Below are positions 21,353-32,630 of a stretch of 64,000 nt of DNA, in pieces. The stretch comes from Variovorax sp. DXTD-1 (GTDB lineage: Bacteria; Pseudomonadota; Gammaproteobacteria; Burkholderiales; Burkholderiaceae_C): positions 38,501 through 102,500 of the forward strand of contig NZ_RWKH01000014.1 of assembly GCF_003984625.1 (NCBI RefSeq), read 5' to 3'. Below the pieces are notes generated by a model. That model was given only the letters and a program-made list of their open reading frames with translations. It made no database searches and was not told where the DNA came from. Positions within the stretch are counted from its first letter, which is position 1. The number at the start of each line of letters is the position of its first letter. Both the position numbers and the translations under genes were made by a program.

Positions 21353-22663
21353 ATGGACACGCTGGCTGAGCTGCGCGCCGGCCGGCTGGCTGGCGCCAAA
21401 CGAATCGATCTCTCGTGCGGACTCACGGAGTTTCCGCGCGAAATTTATGACCTGGCGGATTCGCTCGAGGTCTTGAACCTTTCGGGCAACGCGCTCGATG
21501 CGCTGCCCGACGATCTTGGCCGGCTGCACCGCCTGCGCGTGCTGTTCTGCTCCGACAACCGCTTCACGCAGTTGCCCGAATCGATCGGCCGATGCCAGGA
21601 ACTGGAGATGGTCGGCTTCAAGGCCAACCGCATCCGCACCGTGCCCACCGCGGCGCTGCAATTGCCCTTGTTGCGCTGGCTGATCCTGACGGACAACCAG
21701 GTCGAGACGATGCCCGAGTCGGTCGGCCAATGCACGCGAATGCAGAAGCTCATGCTCGCCGGCAATCGACTGTGCGCGCTGCCGGAATCTCTGGCGGCCT
21801 GCAGCGAGCTCGAGATGCTGCGCACCTCCGCCAATCGCTTCGATGTGCTGCCCGAGTTGGTGTTTTCGCTGCCGCGACTTTCGTGGCTGGCAGGCGCTGG
21901 CAATCCTTACGATGCACGAGTCGAAGATGCCGCCATTGCCGCGCAATCGGTGCCGCGCGTCCACTGGCGCGAACTGGCACTGGGCGAAAAGCTCGGCGAA
22001 GGCGCCTCGGGGGTGATCTACCAGGCGACGCTCGGCACGACGTCGAAGCCCGTGGCCGTCAAGCTGTTCAAGGGCGCGGTGACGAGCGACGGCTGGCCGC
22101 ACAGCGAAATGGCTGCGAGTATCGCAGCCGGCGTGCATCCGACATTGATTGCCGCGCAAAGCCGTATCGACGGTCACCCGGAAGGCACCGAAGGCCTCGT
22201 CATGGCGCTGGTGGATCCATCTTTCCGCACGCTCGCGGGCCCGCCCAGCCTGGCTTCGTGCACGCGCGACGTCTATGCGGCCGATGCGCAATGGACTTCC
22301 GGCGTGGCTCTGGGCATTGCGCGCGACATTGCTTCGGCCATGCGGCATCTGCATGCGCGCTGCATTCTTCATGGCGACCTCTACGCGCACAACATCCTGT
22401 GGAGGGCGCAGGGCGGCGGGTTGCTTGGCGACTTTGGCGCGGCGTGGATGACGGACGCGCTCGATCCGGTGCAGATCGAAGCCTTGCAACGGCTGGAGAT
22501 GCGCGCCTTTGGCTGCCTGCTGGAAGAGCTGCTCGACCGCTGCAGCGATGCCCCGCCCGAGGCCATGATGGCATTGAAAGACCGCTGCATGCAGCCCGAC
22601 ATTGCCGCGCGGCCGTCGTTCGCCGAGGCGCTGTCGCTGCTCCAGGGCGAGCTCTCGCAATGA
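21353..22663 (+). CDS. Leucine-rich-repeat serine/threonine protein kinase
   Basis: 436-residue fusion. Residues about 15-190 are leucine-rich repeats of the 23-residue LPxxLxxLxxLxxLxLxxNxL type (for example SLEVLNLSGNALDALPDDLG and LRWLILTDNQVETMPESVG). Residues about 205-430 are a Hanks-type kinase. Glycine loop LGEGASGVIY, ATP-binding lysine in VAVKLFK, catalytic loop ILHGDLYAHNIL, and DFG in LGDFGAAW. All catalytic residues are present, with HGD instead of HRD. There is no transmembrane segment, so it is cytoplasmic. It overlaps the pseudouridine synthase by ATGA, so the pair is translated together. The phosphorylation target is unknown. Confidence 0.92.
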   Translation: MDTLAELRAGRLAGAKRIDLSCGLTEFPREIYDLADSLEVLNLSGNALDALPDDLGRLHRLRVLFCSDNRFTQLPESIGRCQELEMVGFKANRIRTVPTAALQLPLLRWLILTDNQVETMPESVGQCTRMQKLMLAGNRLCALPESLAACSELEMLRTSANRFDVLPELVFSLPRLSWLAGAGNPYDARVEDAAIAAQSVPRVHWRELALGEKLGEGASGVIYQATLGTTSKPVAVKLFKGAVTSDGWPHSEMAASIAAGVHPTLIAAQSRIDGHPEGTEGLVMALVDPSFRTLAGPPSLASCTRDVYAADAQWTSGVALGIARDIASAMRHLHARCILHGDLYAHNILWRAQGGGLLGDFGAAWMTDALDPVQIEALQRLEMRAFGCLLEELLDRCSDAPPEAMMALKDRCMQPDIAARPSFAEALSLLQGELSQ

Positions 22664-23571
22664 CGAGCCCGCGCTTGCCGCTGCCCACGCGCGATGGGGT
22701 CGGCCCGAGCTGCGTCGGCCTGCCGCAAGGCCACTGGCCCACCATCGTCGATTTTTTGATCGCACGCTTTCCGGCGATCTCGCGCGAGACGTGGATGGCC
22801 CGCATCGAGGCCGGTGACGTGATCGACGAGCACGGCGTGCCCGTGACCGCGCAGCGCCGCTACCAGGCGCCGCTGCGCGTGTACTACTACCGCACGCTCG
22901 ACGCTGAGGTGCGCATTCCGTTCGACGAGCAGGTGCTGTTCCAGGACGACCAGCTCGTGGTGGTGGACAAGCCGCCCTTCCTGCCCGTGACGCCCACCGG
23001 CAAGTACCTGCAGGAAAGCCTGCTGGTGCGGCTCAAGCGCAAGCTGAAGCTCGACGACCTGGTGCCGCTGCACCGCATCGACCGCAGCACGGCGGGGCTG
23101 GTGCTCTTTTCGATACGCCCCGAAACCCGCGGCGCCTACCAGGCCATGTTTCCCGAGCGGCGCATCGCCAAGCACTACGAGGCAGTGGTGCCGTGGCAGC
23201 CGGGCGTGTCGTCGGTGCCCGGCACTTACCGCAGCCGGCTGGTCGACGATGAGCATTTCATGCGCGTGAAAGAAGAAGCCGGCGAGCCCAATTCGGAAAC
23301 GCGCATCGCCGTGGAAGAGGCGGCCGACGGCTACGCGCTGCTGAAGCTTTCGCCGGTGACCGGCCGCAAGCACCAGTTGCGGGTGCACTGCATGGCGCTG
23401 GGCATGCCGATCGTCAACGACCCGATCTACCCCACACTCCTGCCGCCCGACAGCGACGACTTCGACAAGCCCTTGCAGCTGCTGGCCAAGTCGGTGGCGT
23501 TTCAAGACCCCGTGAGCGGCGAATTGCGCAGCTTCACGAGCCCCCGGAGCCTGGCCCTGCCGCCAAGGTGA
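22660..23571 (+). CDS. RluA-family RNA pseudouridine synthase
   Basis: 303 residues. Catalytic motif HRIDRSTAGLVLFS contains the nucleophilic aspartate. The family motif PVTPTGKYLQES and the C-terminal TGRKHQLRVHCMALGMPIVND are also present. No S4 domain is seen, although about 70 residues precede the catalytic core, more than in the smallest members such as RluA or TruC. The target uridine (rRNA or tRNA) cannot be assigned. The ATG at 22660 overlaps the kinase stop. Confidence 0.9.
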   Translation: MTSPRLPLPTRDGVGPSCVGLPQGHWPTIVDFLIARFPAISRETWMARIEAGDVIDEHGVPVTAQRRYQAPLRVYYYRTLDAEVRIPFDEQVLFQDDQLVVVDKPPFLPVTPTGKYLQESLLVRLKRKLKLDDLVPLHRIDRSTAGLVLFSIRPETRGAYQAMFPERRIAKHYEAVVPWQPGVSSVPGTYRSRLVDDEHFMRVKEEAGEPNSETRIAVEEAADGYALLKLSPVTGRKHQLRVHCMALGMPIVNDPIYPTLLPPDSDDFDKPLQLLAKSVAFQDPVSGELRSFTSPRSLALPPR

Positions 23572-23646
23572 CGCGCTGCGCGCACGCGGCGCACTAAGCT
23601 CGTTTCCTGAAATCTTTCGTCATTTCATTCAGGAGACACCTGCACC

Positions 23647-24417
23647 ATGGACACCACCCAACTCTTCTCGCTGAAGGGCCGCAGCGCCTTGATCACCGGC
23701 GGCTCGCGCGGCATCGGCCGCATGATCGCCGAGGGCTTTCTGGCCCAGGGCGCGCGCGTGTACATCTCAGCCCGCAAGGCCGCGCCCTGCGATCAGACGG
23801 CCAAGGAGCTTTCGGCCTTCGGGCAATGCGTATCTTTGCCGGCCGACGTGTCGACGCTGGAAGGTGCGCAGGCGCTGGTCGATGCGTATGCCAAGCATGA
23901 AGACTCGCTCGACATCCTGGTCAACAACGCCGGCGCGGCCTGGGGCGCACCGTACGACGAGTTTCCCGAGAGCGGCTGGGACAAGGTGGTGGACCTGAAC
24001 CTGAAAACACCCTTCTTCCTGACCAAGGCGCTGACGCCGATGCTCAAGAAGGCTGCGACCGATCACCTGGCGAAGGTGATCAACATCGCGTCCATCGACG
24101 GCATCTCGGTGAACCCGCAGGAAACGTATTCGTATGCGGCCAGCAAGGCCGGGCTGATCCAGCTGACGCGGCGCATGGCACTGCGCCTTGCGCAAGACCG
24201 GATCGTGGTGAGCGCGATCGCGCCGGGCGCGTTCGCTTCCGACATGAACAAGGACGCGCGCGACCACGGCGACGAGGTCAAGGGCCGCATTCCCGCGGGC
24301 CGCATCGGCACGCCGGAAGACATGGCCGGCGCCGCCATCTATCTTGCCTCGCGCGCCGGCGACTACGTGATGGGTTCCACGCTGGTGGTCGACGGCGGCG
24401 TGACGCACGCGCGCTGA
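23647..24417 (+). CDS. Short-chain dehydrogenase/reductase
   Basis: 256-residue classical SDR. Cofactor motif TGGSRGIGRM, NNAGA, catalytic Ser in NIASIDG, and Tyr/Lys in YSYAASKAG. C-terminal GRIGTPEDMAGAAIYLAS and GSTLVVDGGVTHAR are typical FabG/RhlG-like features. It follows the RNA-modifying gene on the plus strand with its own ribosome-binding site (AGGAGAC) and converges with the sugar-acid dehydratase. It may serve the sugar-acid pathway as a ketoacid or sugar dehydrogenase, or may be independent. Confidence 0.88.
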   Translation: MDTTQLFSLKGRSALITGGSRGIGRMIAEGFLAQGARVYISARKAAPCDQTAKELSAFGQCVSLPADVSTLEGAQALVDAYAKHEDSLDILVNNAGAAWGAPYDEFPESGWDKVVDLNLKTPFFLTKALTPMLKKAATDHLAKVINIASIDGISVNPQETYSYAASKAGLIQLTRRMALRLAQDRIVVSAIAPGAFASDMNKDARDHGDEVKGRIPAGRIGTPEDMAGAAIYLASRAGDYVMGSTLVVDGGVTHAR

Positions 24418-24446
24418 GCGCCTGAAGCGCCCACGCGGCGGCCACC

Positions 24447-26294
24447 TCAGTGGTTGTCGCGCGGCACGCCGAAGGTGGCGTGGATCTTCTGGTACTTCAC
24501 CGCGGGCTTGAGCACCATGCCCTCGGAGAGCTCGTCGACCACCGCACGCTGGATCTCCTGCCACGGCGTCTGGCTCGGCGGGTACGGGTAGCCGCCCGAG
24601 GCCTCGAGCTTCTGGCGGCGCTTGGCCAGTTCTTCGTCGGACACCAGCATGTTGGCCGTGCGCTTCTTCAGGTCGATGCGCACGCGGTCCCCCGTCTTCA
24701 AGAGCGCCAGCGCACCGCCGGTCGCGGCCTCGGGCGAGGCGTTCAGGATCGACGGCGAGCCCGACGTGCCCGACTGCCGCCCGTCGCCGATGCAAGGCAG
24801 CGCGGTGATGCCCTTCTTCAGCAGGTAGGCCGGCGCGCGCATATTCACGACCTCGGCCGCACCGGGGTAGCCCACCGGCCCCACGCCGCGCATGAACAGG
24901 ATGCTGTGCGCATCGATCTTCATCTTCGGATCGTCGATGCGACGATGGTAGTCCTCGGGCCCGTCGAACACCACGGCCGTGCCTTCGAAGGCCATCGGGT
25001 CGGCCGGGTTCTCCAGGTAGCGGCTGTGAAACTCGGGCGTGATCACGCTGGTCTTCATGATCGCGGAGTCGAACAGGTTGCCGCTGAAGTCGAGGAAGCC
25101 CGCGTTCTTCATCATCGGCTTGGCGTACGGGAAGATCACCCTGCGGTCTTCGGTGAACCGGCCTTCGCAGTTCTCGATGATGCTCTTGCCGTTGGCCGTG
25201 AGCGCCGGCTGGATCTTCCCCTTGGCGATCAGCTCGGCCACCACGGCGGGCACGCCGCCTGCGCGGTAGTAGTCCTCGCCCAGGTACTCACCGGCCGGCT
25301 GCAGGTTGACCAGCAGCGGCACCTTGTAGCCGTGCTTTTCCCAGTCGCCGGTGGTCAGCGGCACGCCGATGTGGCGCGCGATGGCGTTCAGGTGGATGGG
25401 CGCATTGGTCGAGCCGCCGATGGCCGAGTTCACGACGATCGCGTTCTCGAAGGCCGCGCGCGTCATGATGTCCGAGGGCTTCAGGTCTTCGCGCACCATC
25501 TCCACGATGCGCTTGCCGGTCATGTAGGCCATCTCCTGGCGGTCGCGGTAGGGCGCGGGAATGGCCGCGCTGCCGGGCAGCGTCATGCCCAGTGCCTCGG
25601 TCAGCGAGTTCATCGTGGAGGCCGTGCCCATGGTGTTGCAGTGCCCGGTCGACGGGGCCGACGAAGCCACGAGCCGCAGGAAGCCGGGCTCGTCGATCTC
25701 GCCCGCGGCCAGCAGCTCGCGCGCCTTCCAGACGATGGTGCCCGAGCCCGTGCGCTCGCCCTTGTACCAGCCGTTGAGCATGGGGCCGGAGTTGAGCGCG
25801 ATGGCCGGAATGTCGACCGTGGCCGCGGCCATCAGCTGCGCCGGCGTGGTCTTGTCGCAGCCGGTGGTCAGCACCACGCCGTCCAGCGGATAGCCGTACA
25901 GGATCTCGACGAGCGAGAGGTACTGCAGGTTGCGGTCCAGCGAGGCAGTCGGGCGCTTGCAGGTCTCCTGGATCGGATGGATCGGAAACTCGAAGGCGAT
26001 GCCGCCCGCATCCCTGATGCCCTCGCGCACGCGCTCGGCCAACACCAGGTGGTGGCGGTTGCAGGGCGCGATGTCGGAGCCCGTCTGCGCGATGCCGATG
26101 ATCGGGCGGCCCGACTGCAGCTCCTCGAAGCCCAGGCCGAAATTCATCGTGCGCTCCAGGTAGAGCGCGGTCATGTCGGTATTGGCGGGGTTGTCGAACC
26201 AGGCCTGCGAACGCAGCTTCAAGGCGCCCGCGGGCTTCTTCGGGGTGCTCTTCGGCGCAGGGTTTTTCGGCGTGGTGCTTTTCTTCGTGCCCAT
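24447..26294 (-). CDS. IlvD/Edd-family sugar-acid dehydratase
   Basis: Iron-sulfur dehydratase of 615 residues, most like the L-arabinonate/D-xylonate dehydratase branch rather than IlvD. Cluster cysteines are in [20 protein letters not shown] and [13 protein letters not shown]. The metal-binding/catalytic region is near [15 protein letters not shown], and [16 protein letters not shown] follows. It makes a 2-keto-3-deoxy sugar acid by dehydration. An unusual N-terminal stretch of about 25 Lys/Pro/Thr-rich residues ([17 protein letters not shown]) precedes the domain. The ATG at 26294 overlaps the stop of the DenD-like gene by one base (TGATG). Substrate length is not determined. Confidence 0.9.
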   Translation of the reverse strand: MGTKKSTTPKNPAPKSTPKKPAGALKLRSQAWFDNPANTDMTALYLERTMNFGLGFEELQSGRPIIGIAQTGSDIAPCNRHHLVLAERVREGIRDAGGIAFEFPIHPIQETCKRPTASLDRNLQYLSLVEILYGYPLDGVVLTTGCDKTTPAQLMAAATVDIPAIALNSGPMLNGWYKGERTGSGTIVWKARELLAAGEIDEPGFLRLVASSAPSTGHCNTMGTASTMNSLTEALGMTLPGSAAIPAPYRDRQEMAYMTGKRIVEMVREDLKPSDIMTRAAFENAIVVNSAIGGSTNAPIHLNAIARHIGVPLTTGDWEKHGYKVPLLVNLQPAGEYLGEDYYRAGGVPAVVAELIAKGKIQPALTANGKSIIENCEGRFTEDRRVIFPYAKPMMKNAGFLDFSGNLFDSAIMKTSVITPEFHSRYLENPADPMAFEGTAVVFDGPEDYHRRIDDPKMKIDAHSILFMRGVGPVGYPGAAEVVNMRAPAYLLKKGITALPCIGDGRQSGTSGSPSILNASPEAATGGALALLKTGDRVRIDLKKRTANMLVSDEELAKRRQKLEASGGYPYPPSQTPWQEIQRAVVDELSEGMVLKPAVKYQKIHATFGVPRDNH

Positions 26295-27310
26295 CAGGAC
26301 ATTCCCTTCAGTGTTTCGGCCGCGTTCGGAAGCGCGGCGCAATCGGCGATGTACTGGCGAATGATGTCGGCGAAATTGTCGTGCGGATGCAATCCGAGCC
26401 GTGCGGCCCGCTCGGCCGTGGCGCCGCCGGGCCAGTTGGCCACGATGCCGGCGATGCGCTCGTCGCGCTCGAAGCGCACCAGCGCGCGCACCTTCGGCCC
26501 GGCCACTTCCTCGAGCGCATCGAGCATGTCGCTCACGCGCACGTTGAGCGCCGGCAGGTTGAGCGCGGCGCGGCCGCCGAAGGCCTCGCGGCTGGCCTCG
26601 TAGACGGCGATCAGGCCCTCCACCGTGCGGGCCGGCGAGGTCATCGGGTGCGACACGTCGGGCGACACCGGGCAGACCGATTCCACACCCGCCAGCGGCT
26701 CGCGGATGATGCCGCTGAAGAACGACGAGGCGGCGCCGTTGGGGCGGCCCGGCCGCACGGTCACGGTCATCAGCCGTGCTGCGCGGCCGTCGATGTAGCC
26801 CTTGCGCGTGTAGTCGGCAACGAGGTGCTCGCAGACCAGCTTCTGCGTGCCGTAGGAGGTCTGCGGCAGCGGCAGCGTGTCGTCGGCCACCAGGGCGGGG
26901 AGCGGCACCGAAGGATCCGGGCCGAACACCGCGACCGAGCTGGAGAACACCAGCCGCGCCACCTTGCCGCCCGCTCCGACGTTGGCGCGAAGGGCATCGA
27001 GCAACGCACGCGTGCTGTCGAGATTGGAGCGCAGGCCCAGTTCGAAGTCGGCTTCGCATTCGCCCGAAACGGCCGACGCCAGATGGAACACGCCGTCGAA
27101 GGCCTCGGTCTTCAGCGCCTCGGCCTGCGCGAGCAGCGGGCCGGTGCGGGCCTCCACGCGCGCATCGGCCAGCAGGTCGGCCGGCGGCGGCGCGATGTCG
27201 GTCAGCACCATGCGTTCGATGCGCTGGCCCGCCAGCGTGCCGCGCGCCAGCAGTGCGCGCGCAAGGCGGGCGCCGACAAAGCCGCCGCCTCCGGTGATCA
27301 ACAGTTTCAT
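26294..27310 (-). CDS. NAD-dependent epimerase/dehydratase family protein, D-erythronate dehydrogenase (DenD)-like
   Basis: 338-residue extended SDR. Rossmann motif [23 protein letters not shown], the catalytic Tyr/Lys in [11 protein letters not shown], and the substrate loop [21 protein letters not shown], which is characteristic of the DenD group that oxidises four-carbon sugar acids at C2. It lies between the regulator (ATGA overlap) and the dehydratase (TGATG overlap), so the three are translationally coupled. The combination with a sugar-acid dehydratase suggests aldonate catabolism, but not which aldonate. Confidence 0.87.
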   Translation of the reverse strand: MKLLITGGGGFVGARLARALLARGTLAGQRIERMVLTDIAPPPADLLADARVEARTGPLLAQAEALKTEAFDGVFHLASAVSGECEADFELGLRSNLDSTRALLDALRANVGAGGKVARLVFSSSVAVFGPDPSVPLPALVADDTLPLPQTSYGTQKLVCEHLVADYTRKGYIDGRAARLMTVTVRPGRPNGAASSFFSGIIREPLAGVESVCPVSPDVSHPMTSPARTVEGLIAVYEASREAFGGRAALNLPALNVRVSDMLDALEEVAGPKVRALVRFERDERIAGIVANWPGGATAERAARLGLHPHDNFADIIRQYIADCAALPNAAETLKGMS

Positions 27311-28197
27311 GATTTTTTCCTCTTGGTCCTTTGGGTGGTCACGGTAGTCACGGTTGCTTCGGTGGTGCGTTTCGCGCGGGTGGCGGTGGCCGGCATGGCG
27401 GCTCGCGGCGCGGCGCGGCGGCGCTGACCGGTGATGACGCCGCCTTCGATCAGGCGCTGCTCGCCACGGATCAGATGCTGGGTCGCATGACGGCGCGCCG
27501 CCACCGGGTCGCGCGCCGCAATGGCTTCGACGATGGCGCGGTGCTCGCTCTGCACTGCCTCCATGAAGTCGAGCCGCCGCGCTTCGTTGCCGCGCGTGAT
27601 GCGCATGCCCTCGCGCAGGTACTGCTCCAGGAAGCCGAGCAGCAGGCGGAACTGCGGATTGCCGGTCGCTTCGCCGATCACGCGGTGGAAGGCGAGGTCT
27701 TCGGCCACGCCGTCTTGCCCGGCCGCGGCGGCTGCGTCGATGGCCTTGAGGGCGCGACGCAGCGCCGCGATCTGGCTGCGGCTCGCGCGCTGCGCCGCCA
27801 GCGCGGCGATCTCGCCTTCGAGCACGCGCCGCACCTCGACCACATGAACGACCGACTGCACAGACTCGAGCACCGCGGGGTCAAAAGCCAGCGGACGGTT
27901 CAGCGGCGCCTGCGCGACGAAACAGCCCAAGCCCTGCCGCGAGCTGACCAGCGCCTGCGACTTGAGCTGGTGCACGGCTTCGCGCACCACGGTGCGCGAT
28001 ACCCCGTGCGAGGCCGCGAGTTGCTGTTCGGTGGGGAGCCGGTCACCGGGGCGCAGCGCGCCGGAAGCGATCTGCGCGGCCAGCCGCGAAGCGAGCCGGT
28101 CAGACAGGCGGTCCGTGACCAGAAGAAAGGATTCTGAGAGGGCGGGAGCCTGCACGGCAGCGGAAAAGTGGAGCACGGTTATCGGGTCATCATACAA
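27307..28197 (-). CDS. FadR-subfamily GntR transcriptional regulator
   Basis: N-terminal GntR winged helix ([45 protein letters not shown]) followed by an FCD ligand domain of about 150 residues ([43 protein letters not shown]). An unusual tail of about 30 residues rich in Thr, Arg and Lys ends in QRTKRKKS. The start is undecided. The longest frame uses TTG 28197, while GTG 28176 and GTG 28155 are alternatives. None has a clear ribosome-binding site. It is divergent from the ABC importer and coupled to the catabolic genes, so it is the likely sugar-acid-responsive repressor of both. Confidence 0.88.
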   Translation of the reverse strand: MYDDPITVLHFSAAVQAPALSESFLLVTDRLSDRLASRLAAQIASGALRPGDRLPTEQQLAASHGVSRTVVREAVHQLKSQALVSSRQGLGCFVAQAPLNRPLAFDPAVLESVQSVVHVVEVRRVLEGEIAALAAQRASRSQIAALRRALKAIDAAAAAGQDGVAEDLAFHRVIGEATGNPQFRLLLGFLEQYLREGMRITRGNEARRLDFMEAVQSEHRAIVEAIAARDPVAARRHATQHLIRGEQRLIEGGVITGQRRRAAPRAAMPATATRAKRTTEATVTTVTTQRTKRKKS

Positions 28198-28216
28198 GTC
28201 AACCGGGATTTTCTCG

Positions 28217-28244
28217 TACCGGTTTGCCCTGATACCGGTTTCAA
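28217..28244. promoter_or_regulatory. Direct repeat TACCGGTTT, candidate GntR operators
   Basis: TACCGGTTT occurs at 28217-28225 and again at 28233-28241, 16 bases apart, in the divergent spacer between the regulator and the ABC ATPase gene. Each contains the palindromic core ACCGGT. A further ACCGGT lies at 29413-29418, just before the substrate-binding-protein gene. FadR-type regulators recognise short dyads, so these are reasonable operator candidates. The six-base core alone is common in GC-rich DNA. Confidence 0.4.
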
Positions 28245-28325
28245 AAACCAGTGCCGATACTGCCCGGGCTGCGACGCGGAGGTCTCCGCGCCGCTCCCTT
28301 CCCGCGATTTGACAGGACTCCTTGC

Positions 28326-29399
<1,074 letters not shown>

Positions 29400-29443
29400 T
29401 TTTTTGGTTCACACCGGTCCGTTCACAACGAAGGAGACAGCTC

Positions 29444-30775
29444 ATGAGTGATTTCAATCGCCGCAGGTTTCTCGAGAGTTCGGCCGGCGTTGCCGCCGCC
29501 GCGACCGTCGGCACGGGCAGCGCGCTTTTCGCGCCTTTTGCACAGGCGCAGCAGACCATGACCTTCAAGCCCGAGAAGGGCGCCAAGCTGCGCGTGCTGC
29601 GCTGGAGCCGCTTCGTGCAGGGCGACATCGATGCCTACATGGCCAACGTCAAGAAGTTCACCGAAACCACCGGCGTGGAAGTGCGCGTGGACAACGAAGG
29701 CTGGGAAGACGTGCGCCCCAAAGCCGCCGTGGCCGCCAACACCGGCGCGGGCCCGGACATCATTCTGTCGACCAACGACGACGCCAACCTCTACCCCGAC
29801 AAGCTGCTCGACGTGACCGACCTGGCCGAATACCTCGGCAAGAAATACGGCGGCTGGTACCCCGCTGGCGAGGCCTTCATGCGGCCCGACGGCAAGAAGT
29901 GGCTGGGCCTGCCGCTGGGCGCCTCGGGCTCGCTCATCGTGTATCGCGAGAGCATGGTGAAGGCCGCAGGCTTCGCGACCTTTCCCAAGACCACCGACGA
30001 GTTCCTGAAGCTCTACAAGGCGCTGAAGGAAAAGGGTACGCCCGGCGGCATGGCGCTGGGCAACGCGACCGGCGACAGCACCTGGTGCAACTGGCTCATC
30101 TGGTCGCACGGCGGCAAGCTGGTCGACAAGACCAACAAGGTGGTGATCGACAGCCCCGAGACGCTCAAGGCGCTGGAGTACGCCAAGGAGCTGTATGCCA
30201 ACTTCATCCCCGGCACGCTCTCGTGGCTGGACCCGAACAACAACAAGGCCTTTCTCGACGGGCAGATCAGCGTCACCAACAACGGCATCTCGATCTACTA
30301 CGCGGCCAAGAATTCGGCCGACCCCAAGGTCAAGGAAATGGCCGCGGACATCAACCACGCGGTGTTCCCCATCGGCCCGGTGGGCGTGCCGACGGAGTCG
30401 CACCTGTTCTTCAACCAGATGGTCATGAAGTACACGAAATTCCCGCAGGCGGCCAAGGAGTTCCTGCGCTTCATGATGGAGAAGGAACAATTCGATCCGT
30501 GGCTGCAAGGCGGTGGCGGCTACGTGGCGCAGCCCCTGCGCTTCTACGAGAACAGCGCGATCTGGAGCTCGGACCCGAAGAACCTGCCGTACCGCGATTC
30601 GGTGAAGAACCTGCGCCCGGGCGGCTACGACGGCAAGCTGGGCTACGCCTCGGCCGGCGCGGCGGCGGACTTCATCGTTCCGAACATGGTGGCCGAAGCA
30701 GCGAGCGGATCGAAGACGCCCAAGGAAGCGGCCGAGCGCGCGCAGAAGCGCGCCGAGCGGTACTACAAGGTCTGA
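29444..30775 (+). CDS. Extracellular sugar-binding protein, probable Tat substrate
   Basis: Periplasmic solute-binding protein of 443 residues (bacterial extracellular solute-binding family 1). The N-terminus has a twin-arginine motif (NRRRFLESSAG) followed by a hydrophobic stretch and AFAQAQ-type cleavage, suggesting Tat export. The body contains LRVLRWSRFVQGD and a family-1 pattern (AAVAANTGAGPDIILST, DGKKWLGLPLGASGS). ATG 29444 has GGAG 11 bases upstream. It feeds the two permeases just downstream. The ligand is probably the sugar or aldonate degraded by the divergent genes. Confidence 0.92.
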   Translation: MSDFNRRRFLESSAGVAAAATVGTGSALFAPFAQAQQTMTFKPEKGAKLRVLRWSRFVQGDIDAYMANVKKFTETTGVEVRVDNEGWEDVRPKAAVAANTGAGPDIILSTNDDANLYPDKLLDVTDLAEYLGKKYGGWYPAGEAFMRPDGKKWLGLPLGASGSLIVYRESMVKAAGFATFPKTTDEFLKLYKALKEKGTPGGMALGNATGDSTWCNWLIWSHGGKLVDKTNKVVIDSPETLKALEYAKELYANFIPGTLSWLDPNNNKAFLDGQISVTNNGISIYYAAKNSADPKVKEMAADINHAVFPIGPVGVPTESHLFFNQMVMKYTKFPQAAKEFLRFMMEKEQFDPWLQGGGGYVAQPLRFYENSAIWSSDPKNLPYRDSVKNLRPGGYDGKLGYASAGAAADFIVPNMVAEAASGSKTPKEAAERAQKRAERYYKV

Positions 30776-30802
30776 TTCTTCCACCTCCAAGCCGTCCATC
30801 CC

Positions 30803-31711
30803 ATGACACTTTTGGCCAGGTTCCAGAACAGCCGCAACGCCCTCGGGCTCGCGTTCATGCTGCCCGCGGCGGTGTTGCTGCTGCTGTTCCTGACCTACCC
30901 GCTGGGGCTGGGCACCTACTTGGGCTTCACCGATGCCAAGGTGGGCCGCTCGGGGGAGTGGATCGGCCTGGAGAACTACGAGTACCTGTGGGGCGATGCC
31001 GTGACGCGGCTCGCCCTCTTCAACACGCTCTTCTACACGGCGGTGGCGAGCGTGCTGAAGTTCTTCCTGGGCCTGTGGCTCGCGATCTTGTTGAACCGCA
31101 ACATCCGCTTCAAGACCTTCTTCCGCGCGGTCATTCTGCTGCCCTACATCGTGCCCACCGCGCTCTCGGCGATCGCGTTCTGGTGGATCTACGACTCGCA
31201 GTTCTCCATCATCAGCTGGGCGCTGGTGAAGATGGGGCTGATCGACCAGTACATCGACTTCCTCGGCTCGCCGTGGAATGCGCGCATCGCGGTGATCATC
31301 GCCAACGTATGGCGCGGCGTGCCCTTCGTGGCGATCACGCTGCTCGCCGGGCTGCAGACGATCTCGCCCTCCTACTACGAAGCCTCCGCCATCGACGGCG
31401 CGACGCCGTGGCAGCAGTTCCGCCACGTGACGATGCCGCTGCTCACGCCGATCATCGCGGTGGTCATGACCTTCTCGGTGCTGTTCACCTTCACCGACTT
31501 CCAGCTCATCTACGTCATCACCCGCGGCGGCCCGCTGAATGCCACGCACCTGATGGCCACGCTGTCGTTCCAGCGCGCGATTTCGGGCGGTGCGCTCGGC
31601 GAAGGCGCGGCCATTGCCATCGCGATGGTGCCGTTCCTGCTGGCCTGCGTGATGTTCAGCTTCTTCGGCCTGCAGCGCCGCGCCTGGCAACAGGGCGGAT
31701 CTGACAAATGA
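30803..31711 (+). CDS. Sugar ABC transporter permease (UgpA/MalF type)
   Basis: 302-residue inner-membrane permease with about six transmembrane segments, the first at FMLPAAVLLLLFLTYPLG. The EAA loop that contacts the ATPase is EASAIDGATPWQQFRHVTMP. It is the first of two permeases, 10 bases before its partner. Confidence 0.93.
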   Translation: MTLLARFQNSRNALGLAFMLPAAVLLLLFLTYPLGLGTYLGFTDAKVGRSGEWIGLENYEYLWGDAVTRLALFNTLFYTAVASVLKFFLGLWLAILLNRNIRFKTFFRAVILLPYIVPTALSAIAFWWIYDSQFSIISWALVKMGLIDQYIDFLGSPWNARIAVIIANVWRGVPFVAITLLAGLQTISPSYYEASAIDGATPWQQFRHVTMPLLTPIIAVVMTFSVLFTFTDFQLIYVITRGGPLNATHLMATLSFQRAISGGALGEGAAIAIAMVPFLLACVMFSFFGLQRRAWQQGGSDK

Positions 31712-31721
31712 AAGAACTTCC

Positions 31722-32597
31722 ATGAGCAATGCAGGCCAGGTCGACACCGTCGGCATGAGCTACCTCGACACGATCCCTCGCAAGCTGGTGACCGTGTACC
31801 TGCCGCTGCTGGTCTTCTTGATCGTGCTGCTGTTCCCGTTCTACTGGATGGCCATCACCTCGGTGAAGCCCGATGCCGAGCTGCTCTCGCGCGAAGGCAA
31901 TCCGTTCTGGGTGATCAACCCGACGCTCTCGCACTTCCACAAGCTGCTGTTCGGGACCTCGTACCCGCAGTGGCTGTGGAACACGGTGCTGGTGTCGGTG
32001 GTGTCGACCTTCGTGTCGCTCGCTGCCTCGGTGTTCGCGGCGTACGCCATCGAGCGGCTGCGCTTCAGGGGATCGAAGCACGTCGGGCTTTCGATTTTCC
32101 TCGCGTACATGGTGCCGCCGTCGATCCTGTTCATTCCGCTCGCGAACGTGGTCTTCAACCTCGGACTTTTCGACACACGCTGGGCGCTCATCCTCACGTA
32201 TCCGACCTTTCTCATTCCCTTCTGCACGTGGCTGCTGATGGGCTACTTCCGCTCGATTCCCGCCGAACTCGAAGAGTGCGCGCTCATCGACGGCGCGAGC
32301 CGCTGGCAGATTCTCGTGAAGATCGTGCTGCCGCTGGCGGTGCCCGGACTTATCTCCGCGGGCATCTTCGCGTTCACGCTGTCATGGAACGAGTTCATCT
32401 ACGCACTCACGTTCGTCTCGTCGTCGGAAGTGAAGACGCTGCCGGTCGGCGTGGTGACGGAGCTGGTGCAAGGCGACGTGTACCAGTGGGGGCCGCTGAT
32501 GGCGGGCGCGCTGCTCGGCTCGCTGCCGGTGGCGTTCATCTACTCGTTCTTCGTCGAGTACTACGTCTCGGGAATGACCGGGTCGGTGAAGGAATAG
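31722..32597 (+). CDS. Sugar ABC transporter permease (UgpE/MalG type)
   Basis: 291-residue inner-membrane permease. First segment LLVFLIVLLFPFYWMAITS, then the MalG-like NTVLVSVVSTFVSLAASVFAAYA. The EAA loop is ELEECALIDGASRWQILVKIVLP, and the C-terminal segments end in YYVSGMTGSVKE, a sequence typical of the UgpE/MalG group. It completes the importer. It converges with the SprT-like gene 33 bases away. Confidence 0.93.
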   Translation: MSNAGQVDTVGMSYLDTIPRKLVTVYLPLLVFLIVLLFPFYWMAITSVKPDAELLSREGNPFWVINPTLSHFHKLLFGTSYPQWLWNTVLVSVVSTFVSLAASVFAAYAIERLRFRGSKHVGLSIFLAYMVPPSILFIPLANVVFNLGLFDTRWALILTYPTFLIPFCTWLLMGYFRSIPAELEECALIDGASRWQILVKIVLPLAVPGLISAGIFAFTLSWNEFIYALTFVSSSEVKTLPVGVVTELVQGDVYQWGPLMAGALLGSLPVAFIYSFFVEYYVSGMTGSVKE

Positions 32598-32630
32598 CGC
32601 GGCACGCCAGCCAGCCGGTCCGGCAGCCAG

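Noticed and set aside
24450..26603. 717-residue plus-strand frame
   Set aside because: Antisense to the dehydratase and DenD-like genes, which have full motifs and coupled starts.
29423..31756. 777-residue minus-strand frame
   Set aside because: Antisense to the ABC binding protein and permease. No protein signature.
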